Notes under the pieces: model-generated
What the model saw: only the letters and a program-made list of their open reading frames with translations
The model's database searches: none
What the model was told of the DNA's origin: nothing
DNA from: Kalmanozyma brasiliensis GHG001
Taxonomy: Eukaryota; Basidiomycota; Ustilaginomycetes; Ustilaginales
Length of the DNA: 64,000 nt
Assembly (NCBI RefSeq): GCF_000497045.1
Contig: NW_015961989.1
Span: 496,001-560,000 of the forward strand
Direction of reading: 5' to 3'
Shown here: piece by piece, positions 1-9,958 of the stretch
Layout: every line of letters begins with the position of its first letter
Position numbering within the stretch: the first letter of the stretch is position 1
Made by a program: the position numbers and the translations under genes

Positions 1-1072
1 CGGTCGGCAATCGAACAAGGGTAGCATCACGAGCGTTGTCTTGAGCAGTTTTGCTGCGGCGGCCGGCGAGATCGGGGATGCCCAAAGCCGCGTTGGTGAG
101 CTTGTTGTGGCTGAGATCAAGACTTCGAAGAGAGCGCATGGGCGTGGTGGCGTGCGCCTCCAAAGCAGCAAGGAGCGGTTTGCGATCCTTCTTGGAAGGC
201 GAGAGACCCGCCCATACGCCGTTCTCCTGCACCGCGTTCTCCTTGTCCCATGCCTCTCGTTGCGCTCGTGCCGCTGTCACGTCTTCGTCCTTCCATAGAT
301 TCTGGATCTTGTTGTGGGAGAGATTGAGCGTCACGAGATGGTCGAGGGCTAGGAGACAGCTCGGGAAAGCGGTGAGGCCGTTTTTGGAGAGAGTGAGGTT
401 GGTGAGAGCAGAGAGCTGGAACAGTGTAGATGGAAGGCTGGAGAGACGGTTGCTGTGAAGCTCCAAACGTTTGAGGCCGCGAAACTCTGCTAGCTTGTCG
501 GGGAGCGACTCGAGCTCGTTGTTGCTCAACTGGAGAGTGTGAAGCTCTTCGCGCATGTACCAGGGCTGTCGGTCCTCCTCGGGGATCTGGAGGAACCAGG
601 GCTGCGGCTCGTCGGCCAATAGAGAAAGGAGTAATGCAGGGACCTCGCGAAGAGAGGGTGAGCGTGAAGAAAGATTGACTTTGCCTGTTGTGGACGACAG
701 AATGGGAAAGGTAGGCAGCAGGTCAGCAGATTGTCGGCAGCCGTGCGCCGTGCCCGGCCTCCGTTTGGGCATACACTTCGACATACCATTTTGAATGCTG
801 AGGCGCACAACGTCTTCTTCCGACTTTTGGTTCAGGCTTGTATCTGGCGCAGGCGAAGCCGATGCGCGGTTGAAGTTGGTTGGTGTAACGGACCTGGAGG
901 CAGGCTTTGGGGAGCCGAAGGGACTGGCTATCGAAGCATCGAGGTGATGTCCGAAGTGAGGAAGCTCATCGTTGCCGTTGGGAATGGAAAGAGTGGGTTT
1001 GGTAGGCGAAGCAGAGCGGGAACGATGCTCAGCCCTTTTGGCGGCTAGAGCAGCGCGCACCGCCGCCGACAT
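1..1072 (-). CDS. Leucine-rich-repeat protein, 3' end cut by window edge
   Basis: An uninterrupted minus-strand frame runs from an ATG at 1070-1072 to the left edge, so only the N-terminal ~357 residues are visible. The first ~150 residues are Ser/Pro/Ala-rich and look disordered (start MSAAVRAALAAKRAEHRSRS). After ~position 560 come leucine-rich repeats with LxxLxLSxNxL spacing (LHTLQLSNNELESLP, LKRLELHSNRLSSLP, LTNLTLSKNGLTAFP, LVTLNLSHNKIQNLW, LRSLDLSHNKL). About 50 charged residues interrupt the solenoid between the last two. LRR proteins are protein-protein scaffolds; partner and location cannot be told. The ATG was chosen because the frame reads naturally to it; downstream Mets such as the one at 770-772 lie in the same frame. 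Frame and LRR identity are clear; function is unknown. Confidence 0.8.
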   Translation of the reverse strand, partial: MSAAVRAALAAKRAEHRSRSASPTKPTLSIPNGNDELPHFGHHLDASIASPFGSPKPASRSVTPTNFNRASASPAPDTSLNQKSEEDVVRLSIQNGMSKCMPKRRPGTAHGCRQSADLLPTFPILSSTTGKVNLSSRSPSLREVPALLLSLLADEPQPWFLQIPEEDRQPWYMREELHTLQLSNNELESLPDKLAEFRGLKRLELHSNRLSSLPSTLFQLSALTNLTLSKNGLTAFPSCLLALDHLVTLNLSHNKIQNLWKDEDVTAARAQREAWDKENAVQENGVWAGLSPSKKDRKPLLAALEAHATTPMRSLRSLDLSHNKLTNAALGIPDLAGRRSKTAQDNARDATLVRLPT

Positions 1073-2082
1073 CCGGCGTCAAGACGATGGACCCTGTCGA
1101 GTCGGTGAGAGGTCGCTGAGAAGGGGAGCGCGCGTTGGCAAGGAAGCTCACCAGAGCTGTTGCGTGGTGCGTCGGGTATCGAAGGGATGGCGGGTCCGTT
1201 GATGGAGCAGATGGTGAAGAGAGGTGCGGAAAGAGTGTGAGTGGAAGGTGGAAGCGGTGGTTCGAGGGTGGGAAAAGTAGGGTCCAAGCTGGATTGACGG
1301 TGGTCCCAGACCTCGGTAGATGCGTGCGAGTACGGGATTGCACCACACGAACCCTAACGCACTCTCTTTGCTGCAAGCGCCGTAGCCGACGTTTAGCTTG
1401 GCTTGTCACCTCTTCAGACCACGCTCGACACAGGTCAATCCAGACATGCATGGACCGCTATGAGCAGTGCCAACATGACTCTGGTACTCAATTGACTTTG
1501 CTTCCGACTGCATTCAGCGCGCGGGCCGAATCGGGCTCAGATTGAGCTTTCCATCGAGGCAGCAGCAAAGAGCTAGGACGGCATGTCAGGCCTCATATCG
1601 CTATCTCTTGGCTTGGAATTTGTGCGTCCACTACGCCCCTGACTGGCTTGCAAAGGCTCTCGATGACTGTGAAACGCACTGCGACGGCTACAGTAAAGTG
1701 ATCTTGTCTGAGGAACGACATCAAGAGCCCGTATCAAAACTGCATCGAAGCGCGTTCCTCTGCGTCCAATCAACGCTGGGCAAAGCAAAGCCTTTTGACT
1801 CGACCCTGAGGACGAGCTCAACGCTGCGCGTCTTTCGGCCTGACCACGCCCTGCAGCAAAAGAAACACTTCGCAGCCTCACTTCGCGCTGAACTGACTTA
1901 ACATCACATTTCCGGCGGCCACGTGCTCACAACGAGGAGCCTTACTCCATTCCTCCAACAGCATCTGTTCGGTCGAGTCTGCGTCAAAGCCAGGTCTTGG
2001 AGTCATGCTATGAATTGACCTTAAGCGATCAGGTTCGACTAGACGGCTCGATCTGAGCAGGCAGCCGCTGTCGTACTGCCTT
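1073..2082. other. Intergenic: LRR-gene promoter and nse3 3' flank
   Basis: About 1 kb between the LRR gene start and the nse3 stop, both on the minus strand. It must hold the LRR promoter and the nse3 3' UTR. Open frames here show no recognisable protein and mostly overlap one another on opposite strands. I see no tRNA or repeat. Confidence 0.5.
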
Positions 2083-3580
2083 TTAGTCGATCAGCTGCGA
2101 GCCAGCTACCGAAGTGATGTTGGTGAGCAACATCTTGCGTCGCTTGGCGAGGCGGTCGCGGTCGATGGCTTGCGTATCATCGTCCTCTTCTTCTTCGGCC
2201 CCCTGCGCGCCCTCGGGCGTGGACGATGGATCGGTGAACAGGACCGTGATGAGCTCTGCGATGCGCTTCTCTCCGACCTCGGACTCGGCACGGCTGCCCC
2301 ACCTCCACTCCCAGACCGTCGTCTCGTCGTCTGCTGCATGTGCTCGTCCTCCTCCGCCGCTTGTACGCCCTCGCCGCCTTCCTTGCGTCTGCGCTTGGTT
2401 GACTGCGGCGTCCATGACGTCGATGCCAACATCCGAACGTTGCCTCTCCAGGTAGTTTTGCTTGGTCATGGTGGTGAGGAACGCTTCCAAAGTGCCCTGT
2501 GATGCGCGCGCCCTGGACTGCGTCTGCGTGCTCTGTGAGCCTGTGGATGCTGCTGCGCTGGTTGGGCCTGTACCGCGCAGAGCTTTCGGAAGCGAGGTGT
2601 CCGGATGCAAGTGCAGGCGTCGCAGGTACATGAAGAGCGTGGCTGTCGCAGCGGATACAGAAAGCGAAAGTGGAGGATCAGGTTTTCGTGTTAAAGACCA
2701 TGGTTTCGGGTCATGACCAGAGAGCCAATGGTGACTTACCTTCCGTGATGGTGCGTCCACTGACGAGGATGAGGGCGAGAACGATGTACAAGAGACCCAT
2801 CTCTCCGTCCTGGTGGTCGGCGGAGGACCAGTCGAGGGCCGCCTTGGCATCTTTGGCCGAGGGGCGCCTTCGCTGGGTCGAGGACGAAGGGGCGGTTGTC
2901 AAGCTGGTCTGCGCATACGCATCGGTGAGCTTTTCGTCGCACCTTGCGAGCCCTTTCGTCAACCCAGAAGGTAACGACGAACGCAGCATCCAAATTCTGG
3001 GCCCCTGTCCTCCGTCTCCGGTCGCATCCTCTTCGGGCGGATGTGTTCGGGCTCTGAGCCCGTTCGCCGAGGAAGATGCGGCGCGAATGGCCTCTTGCGC
3101 CTGCTTGAGCAGTTCGGCGTTGTCTGCTCCCTTGGAACGCACCTCGACCAAGTGGAGACCGAGCGGTTGGAGCATCTTCTGAGCAGCGTTGAAGATGGGA
3201 GCAAAGCAGCGCGAGATCTTCTTGTCCTCGCCGAACACATCTTTGCGTATATCATCCCTGCGGATCTCTTTGCGTTTATATTCGTTGGAGAGAGTGTACC
3301 TGACGAGGTCGCCTGCCTTCTTGTTGATTTCGGCTTCGCCAAGCTCTTGCGCAGCCTTGCGCGCAAGGTCACTGACGTTCAACAGCTTGTGGGGCAGCAA
3401 AATGGAGTCGATACGAGATTCAAAATCATCGACAGCATCTGCTTGCGAGCCTTGTGAGCTGGATGACGCAACTGGCTCGGCATTTCTTCGGGATGATGTG
3501 GGAGGGCGGCGGCTGGACGAGGCGACCGGAGGCTCGTCGCGATGCAGCCGCTGACTCGATCGTCGACCGTATGTGGACAT
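2083..3580 (-). CDS. nse3: SMC5/6 complex subunit Nse3 (MAGE domain)
   Basis: Two exons: 3580-2740 and 2642-2083, joined across a 97-nt intron with donor GTAAGT and acceptor ACAG. The spliced length of 1401 nt gives 466 residues. The N-terminus (~55 residues) is Ser/Arg-rich and disordered. The MAGE homology domain follows: first winged helix around residues 60-160, then the hallmark GLLYIVLALILVSGR just before the splice site, continuing in exon 2 as LFMYLRRLHLHPD, and the late EWRWGSRAESEVGEKRI that marks the second winged helix. Nse3 pairs with Nse1 and kleisin Nse4 in the SMC5-SMC6 complex, acting in recombination repair and replication-fork stability in the nucleus. The C-terminal tail is acidic. 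The splice restores both frame and domain, so the model is firm. Confidence 0.9.
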
Positions 3581-4618
3581 TGTAAGTGTGTGCCGGATGG
3601 ATCAGCTGATGTACGATGGATCAAGGTTGGAGGTCAAGGAAGGGGTCGACAGCTTGAGCGCTGCATGGACTCCAAGATGGCTGAGTTCTGACGAAGAAGC
3701 GGGCCTTGCTCAGGGTCCTTTTTTGGCGCAAGAAAGTGTTGGTCGGATCTGCAAGGGGATGCGTCGCGCAGAGTGCGGGTCGCGATTTGAATTTTCTCCC
3801 CGCTTGCTGTTATCTGAGCTGATCTCACAGACATGGAAAAAGCAGCTCATCTGCTCGTTCCCGCCGAAGCGATGCCGAGGCAGCCAGGATCATGCGACAG
3901 CGGTCATCCCCCTTTGTCGGACGCCGGCGACTCCTTTCAAGTGATGAGTTTCCCCAAAGCTTCAGATGCAAAAGCGCTGTTTGTGCTGGTTGTGCCAAAG
4001 CGTGACTGTTAGTGAGAAAGCCACACGATTGGGTGCTCTGGCGTAAAGCTGGACACGGTCGAGCGTCAGCAGCAGGCCGTGCCGAGGCCGCAAGGTCGTG
4101 TCTCGGTTCGCGCTCTTGGAGGCAAGCCAGGGAGGAGGAATTTGAATTCCAGATGGTCGGCCGCGGGCTGCTTCTGTCATTCGAGAAGACCGAGCCCTGG
4201 TGTCGGCTTGATCATTCAGCGCCATCATCTCATCTCAGCCTTTCGTCGCTTCCTCCGGGCTCAGCCTTCATTTCTCACGATCCAAGCTTCGTCCCCGTCG
4301 GTCCGATCCGATCGCATTGGCAGCGCGCGATCCGATATCCATCTCTGCTGGCAGAGCGTCTCACGGTTCTTTATCGCCACCAAGCCGCTCTTTGAGCGTT
4401 CTGTACTGCTGTCCTCTTGCATCTTACAAGGACTCTCCGACGAGACAGTGCCTTCCGCCTGACAGCCAGCAAACCAGCGTCCAGGGCTTTCTCCATCTCA
4501 ATCGGCTTCACCGAGAGATTCGATCGTGGTCGCCTGACCATCCTCACCAACGGGCTTCTCTATCGGTTGGCTCCGTCACTGTCGGCGTGCGTTCCTCGCT
4601 ACAGCTGATTTCAGCACA
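3581..4618. other. Divergent intergenic region nse3 / NIPA gene
   Basis: About 1 kb separates two genes transcribed away from each other, so both promoters lie here. The final ~300 nt before 4619 are C+T-rich, as expected for a leader. No convincing ORF or structured RNA was seen. Confidence 0.5.
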
Positions 4619-6091
4619 ATGCCAAGCGATACACCTCAGACTGCCGCGCTGCGGTCGCGGCTCGTCCGCATCGCCACCATAGCCATGCTTTCTTGGACTG
4701 TAGCCACCAACGCTGCGCCAGCATCCACAGACCGACCGGGCTACCTCCCGCCAGATCCCGCAGTCGATTCGTCAACATCAACGCTCACTCAGCAGAAATG
4801 GATCGGGCTCACGCTGGCCATCAGCAGCTCGCTCGCCATCGGCACCAGTTTCATCATCACCAAAAAGGGCCTCATGGACGCAGCAGACAGGCACAACGGC
4901 TTGGCATCCGACGGTCACACCTACCTTCAGAATCCCATCTGGTGGGCCGGCATGGCGACGATGATCGTCGGCGAGGTCGCCAACTTTGCCGCCTACACCT
5001 TTGCTCCTCCCATCCTCGTCACTCCTCTCGGTGCACTCAGTGTACTCATCGGCGCCATCCTCGCTTCCTTCATCCTCAAAGAGGAGCTCGGTCGGCTTGG
5101 AAAGGTCGGCTGCACGCTCTGCCTCGTCGGTACCGTCATCATCGTCGTCAACGCCCCGGAAGATAAGGAGATCCAAACCATCGACGAAATGCTCAATTAC
5201 GCGCTTCAGCCTGGCTTCCTCTTCTACTGCGTCTTTGTCCTCGGCTTTTCGCTCTTCATGATCTTCCGCATGGTGCCCAAGTACGGTCGCAAGACACCGC
5301 TGGTCTACATCTCGATCTGCAGCTTGGTCGGCTCCATCTCGGTCATGAGCGTCAAGGGCCTCGGTGTCGCCCTCAAGCTCACCTTTGCGGGCAATAACCA
5401 GTTCAGCCATCCTTCCACCTATTGCTTTGCGATCGTCGTCATCGTCTGTATCTTGACGCAGATGAACTACTTCAACAAGGCGCTCGATCAGTTCTCTACC
5501 AACGTCGTCAACCCCATCTACTATGTCTTCTTCACCACCTCCACCATCCTCGCATCCGTGCTTCTCTTCCAGGGCTTCAACACCACCACCGCCCCCGCAG
5601 TCTCTCTGCTTGGCGGCTTCATCGTCATCTTCACCGGCGTCTACCTGCTCAACCTCAATCGCATCATCGACCCCGTCACACAACAGCCGCGCATGTCGCT
5701 CGTCACGGGCGAAGGAACCTCGCGCCTGTCCGAGCAGCACGAGCGTCTGCTCGATCAGCAGCGCGCCATGAGCAGCTTCGCCAATGGCAGGTCCAGTCTC
5801 AGCGGTCCTGCAGGACGAAGCGCCGCCCTGTACGGCCACAACAGGAGAGGCAGCGCCGGGTCCTCGGTCATCTTCAATGCATACGAGAACGAAGAGGCGC
5901 TTGGCATGGCGCGGCTCGATGAGGACGAGTACGAGGACGACATTCGCGACACGTCGCCCATGATCCGTCAGGGCAAGCCACGTACCAACGGTCATAGGTC
6001 TTCCGTAGAGGCAACAGCGAGAGCAAATCGTCAGCTCAAGCGACAAAGCCTCCTCGACGATTCAAGTCCGTCGTACGAGAACGGCAAGTGA
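4619..6091 (+). CDS. NIPA-family magnesium transporter
   Basis: Intronless, 490 residues. From ~residue 60 the protein matches the NIPA/DUF803 family: IGLTLAISSSLAIGTSFIITKKGL, then PIWWAGMATMIVGEVANFAAY, APPILVTPLGALSVLIGAILAS, a lumenal loop, and further helices up to ~residue 350, about nine in all. NIPA proteins move Mg2+ across the plasma or endosomal membrane. The ~130-residue C-terminal tail is hydrophilic and probably cytosolic. Unusually, the N-terminus has an Arg-containing stretch followed by a short hydrophobic segment and an Ala-x-Ala-like site (residues ~12-36), resembling a signal peptide. The start ATG fits a C+T-rich leader. Transport substrate is inferred from the family only. 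Confidence 0.88.
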   Translation: MPSDTPQTAALRSRLVRIATIAMLSWTVATNAAPASTDRPGYLPPDPAVDSSTSTLTQQKWIGLTLAISSSLAIGTSFIITKKGLMDAADRHNGLASDGHTYLQNPIWWAGMATMIVGEVANFAAYTFAPPILVTPLGALSVLIGAILASFILKEELGRLGKVGCTLCLVGTVIIVVNAPEDKEIQTIDEMLNYALQPGFLFYCVFVLGFSLFMIFRMVPKYGRKTPLVYISICSLVGSISVMSVKGLGVALKLTFAGNNQFSHPSTYCFAIVVIVCILTQMNYFNKALDQFSTNVVNPIYYVFFTTSTILASVLLFQGFNTTTAPAVSLLGGFIVIFTGVYLLNLNRIIDPVTQQPRMSLVTGEGTSRLSEQHERLLDQQRAMSSFANGRSSLSGPAGRSAALYGHNRRGSAGSSVIFNAYENEEALGMARLDEDEYEDDIRDTSPMIRQGKPRTNGHRSSVEATARANRQLKRQSLLDDSSPSYENGK

Positions 6092-6878
6092 GCGACTCTC
6101 ATTGCATCGCGAAGGAGTCGACCGCATACACTTTGCTAGCATCCATTCCGTCCAGCGACTGCCATCGCCGCCGTACCGCTCGCGCATGCGATGCACTCAG
6201 CACGCATTCTCATCTCTTCGTCGGCGGTTCCAGTCGCCGAGACCCCGTATCGCATTCGCCGCACAACACATGCTACTCGTCTATCAATTTCCTATCACGT
6301 CGCAGCGAACACTGACTGTATCACTATTCGAACGTGCAAAAGAAAGCATTGCAACAAGAACGCTTCGTACCATGCCCTGCACGCGACTTTGTGCCGAAAG
6401 CAATGCTCGTTCCGTTCGACGCGCATCTGCACCGCGCCGAGTGGTGGCCGATCATGGCATGCGCTTGCAGATGTGGCTTGCTGCTGCTGATTTGCTAATC
6501 AGCCGCACATTAAGGACAAGGACGGGGAGCATGAAGAAGGGCGAGGTTGTATGCTGTCCGCAGCAAAGTTTCGTGTTGGCGTTTTGTGGAGCTGCACAGC
6601 GTCGATCGGCGCGCTGCGCATCACAGACAGCCGAGTCGAAGGTGCACAAGACACGGCATACACTGTCAAAAGTCCTAGACGGTCCGCAGGAGACGCTCCG
6701 ACTTTCCTTGAGGCGACTCTGGATCGAGCGAGAGGAGATATAAGGCCTCGAGATGGGAACGGGCGATGCTTCCCTCCCTCCCCCAACGGCCTTGTCCTTG
6801 AAGAGTCGTTTCTCTGTCGCTCCCTGCCCCTCCCCTTTTGACACACGGACGTTCCTTCCCAACCGCACCTCTCTGCCT
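6092..6878. other. Intergenic: NIPA 3' flank and RRM-gene promoter
   Basis: 787 nt between co-directional genes. A TATA-like box sits at 6739-6745, and the ~130 nt after it are C+T-rich and look like the RRM-gene leader. No independent gene seen. Confidence 0.5.
6739..6745 (+). promoter_or_regulatory. TATA box of the RRM gene
   Basis: TATAAGG lies 140 nt upstream of the preferred ATG at 6879 and only 8 nt upstream of the in-frame ATG at 6753. A transcript started from this box would begin after the 6753 ATG, which argues for the 6879 start. Confidence 0.5.
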
Positions 6879-9045
6879 ATGGTACCTCGCAGCGATCGAA
6901 TCTTCTTTCCCGTCGAGGCAGCTCCAGGGAGCCCTTCAAAAGACGCTTCTCCCCCTTCTCTCGCTACAAGTCAGACCACCCCTTGTGCGACGGCCACCAT
7001 GACGACAGCGATGCATCGCAACGGCGGCAAGCGAACCGCCGTTGTCAAAGGCAAACCACGCGTTCCCGCACCGGCTACTCCTTGGCGTCCGCGCATCTCG
7101 CGCAAGTCTCCAGCTCTCACTGCCGATGATCAAGAGGATCAGCCTAGCCCGCTCGATCGCAAAGCCGTCAACACGGCCCTCCATCTCAAGTTCGGATCGA
7201 AGACCGAGCCTATTGCAGCTTCACCCGCCCCGACGTCGGCGACGCTCGTACCTGGTGCTGACAAGGAAGAGTCAGTCGGACCCCAACTGGTCGGAGATGC
7301 GTATCGACGCAATGTCCAGGAGCCCGGTGCGCCCAAATTGGAGCAGGGCGTCGAGTGGCCCGGCGACCGATGGAGTCCGATGCGCTCGGACTTTGGCATC
7401 AGCACTGGTCCTCTGGACGAGGGCCAAGCACGCATTCACGCTTTTCAACGAGGACTTCCGGCATTTCATTTCCGTCCTGGCTCGGCTGCTGACGCATACG
7501 ACGCATCCGCGCGACGTGCAGACGATTGCCTAGCGTTCGACCTAAATCACGAGACCAATGTCTACGTCAATGGACTTCCAAAAGAGTAGGTATACGAGCA
7601 TCGTAGCATACATGCATAGCAGTGTGAGCCTCTTCTCTGACATACTTCCGTCCTTCGTTGACAACAGAATGACCGATCATATGCTGTATCTGCTCGGCTC
7701 GGCATGCGGAGTGGTCATCAGCCACAAAGCAATGCTCGATCGTCTAACGGACCAGTGCAAAGGCTTCGGCTTCCTGATGTATGCCAGTGCCGACATGGCC
7801 AAGCATGCGATCGAGTGGCTCAACAGCCATGGCTTCGCTGCTTCCTTCGCCAAGGAATCATTCTCGGCCAAGCTCCGTCGCATGGCGGACACCAGCTCGA
7901 CTAACGTCTACCTCAGCAACCTTCCCATCAAGTTCACAGTCCAGCAGCTGGAGCAGCTCTTCGTTCCTTACCCCATCGCCAGTCTCAAGATTCTGTACGA
8001 CATCCATGGCGAGAGCCGAGGGGTTGGTTTCGTTCGGCTGTACGATCGAGCAGCTGCCAAGGTGTGCATCGAGAGGCTTCACGGTCGGGTGCTGCCGGGC
8101 ACGACGCTGCCGCTCCGAGTGCGATTTGCAGACAGCGATGCGCAAAAGCACCTCAAGCACTCGGTAAGCCAGAAGCACACGCTCGAGTCGCTCGGCCTGC
8201 TCATGCTCGACGCCAGAGCGAGTGGCCAGCCTGTCCAGGGTCTGTGTCGGGGCGAGCTCGATGCTGCCGTTTCAGCACAGCCTCGCAACACGGGTACGAT
8301 GCCGCGTCCTTTCATCCCCGCTGCTACGTCGCTTCCCGTCGCCGAGGGAGGCTCTCCGCCTGTCGTCGAGCAGGGCTGGCAGGGTCACAACGGACTTGGC
8401 ATCCAGATGCCAAGCCAGCTGATGTTCGCACACCCTCGTGTCAACCAGATCCTCCATCCTGCCATGTGGCCTTCTGTCGCGACCGCCGGCGTTGTGTACA
8501 CGGGTATGGAAGGCAACTTCCCTATCGATCGATCCTATCCGATGTCGCCCGTCGTCGCTGGCGTCTACGATAGCCACAAGGGATCTCACGGTGAGCCTGC
8601 TGGCTACCTGCCTATCCCGCTGCACCCGCCTCCTGGCCTGGTCCATCCCTCCCACCTTACCAATCGTGGCGAACAACCTCATGCCATTCGAGAAGAGCCC
8701 AAGGAGAACCGCCAAGCTCCCGCTCAGGACTCGAGCAAGTTTCGTCCTCGACACGCACGCAGCCGCAACCCCGGAGCCCGAGTGCGCTTCCCCGGAGACA
8801 CTGTGGACGCTGGTACCCGAGCAGTATCGGACCCGATGGCGATGCTAGCTGCCCAAGCCCGGGTTCGCGAGGCGCTCGGACTGCCCGATCGCGTCCGCGC
8901 CGCTGTCTCAGCCGACAACTCGATCGATGAGGGTCACGTCGAGGCGCCTGCCGATTCCTCGATCATCAGTGGCAGCAGCAGCGATGACGACGAGGAAAGC
9001 TTCAGTGTCGAGATCCAGATTCATCCTGATGCACGCGCCGCTTGA
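6879..9045 (+). CDS. Tandem-RRM RNA-binding protein (RBMS/MSSP-like)
   Basis: Two exons: 6879-7585 and 7668-9045, with an 82-nt intron that interrupts RRM1. The splice restores PKE-MTDHMLYLLGSACG and gives 694 residues. RRM1 (~225-305) has RNP2 VYVNGLP and RNP1 KGFGFLMY. RRM2 (~312-395) has VYLSNLP and RGVGFVRL. The order, tight spacing and wording resemble the RBMS/MSSP single-strand binding family. The N-terminal ~220 residues and C-terminal ~300 are low-complexity, with an acidic Ser/Asp/Glu tail. A role in mRNA regulation is inferred from the family. Start: an in-frame ATG at 6753 would add 42 residues, but a TATA-like box lies only 8 nt ahead of it, so 6879 is preferred; 6999 is another possibility. 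Confidence 0.85.
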
Positions 9046-9958
9046 AGATCCGCTTGCTATCATCTCACGGTCATTACTCTTTGTTCGTCAGTTTGCTTTC
9101 GTGTTTCTGTTTCATCTTTGCTTTTTTGCCCGCATTTCGTAGCACATGTTCATGCTCCGGTCGTTCTGCTAATCGAAGCTTCTGGTACCGCTGTCGTGAG
9201 TGCTAGTCAAAGGTCATGGTGTTTTTGGCCGCATTTCTGTGCCATCTTTTTCGCCTCGACTTTTTGGGTTTTCGTGAGTCGGGAAAGGGCGGAGTTGACG
9301 CTTCGCACAAGGTGGCCTGACCGGACCCTGTCTCCGGTCTAGACGAGCCGACCGACAATGATCTGACGAGCTTGACGTGAGAACAATAAGCTCGCGAGAC
9401 GCGGTCGTGCGCGAAGCCAATCAGGTCCCAGCACGATTGGGTTGTCGCTCTGAACCAGAGAAGTTTCACGCAGCTGCAAGTGCCGCAATCACACGAGCAC
9501 ACCAAGCCATCGCGCACGGTCCCGCTCCTTCTTTTGAGCCGCCTGGAAACGAAGGATGAGTCGCTCTCCGTACACTGTCAAACAAAAGGCATCACCAGGC
9601 GAGAACAAGGCGAGGCCAGCAAGCTGACCGGAAACATCAGCAGAATGAACGCTGGACGCAAGCTTGACCAAGGCCCAGTCCCAAAACAGGGCTCGTGAAA
9701 AGAAAGCTTTATCTGCGATGATCTCCTTTTTGTTCTTCGTCTCGACGCGAAGGAAGGAAGAGAGAGAAGGAAAAAAAAGAGGCAGAAAAACAGCAAGAAG
9801 AAATCAGAGACAGCCTGGATTTGACACTTCGGCTCCGGGTTTCCCCCCTTGCTCAGCATAGTACACGTTCCCCTCACGCTGACATCGGACCTTCTGCTAC
9901 CATCATCTCGCTCTTTGTATCTTCTATAGACGCTGTCAGCAATCCTGCTTCTACGAGG
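9046..9958. other. Intergenic: RRM-gene 3' flank and CHO2 promoter
   Basis: About 0.9 kb between two plus-strand genes, presumably the RRM 3' UTR and CHO2 promoter/leader. A purine-rich run with several poly-A tracts lies around 9740-9805. ORFs here are shadows without recognisable features. Confidence 0.5.

Noticed and set aside
6753..6878. Upstream in-frame ATG (6753) as the RRM-protein start
   Set aside because: A TATA-like box lies 8 nt before it, and the intervening sequence is CT-rich like a leader. Not excluded, only less likely.
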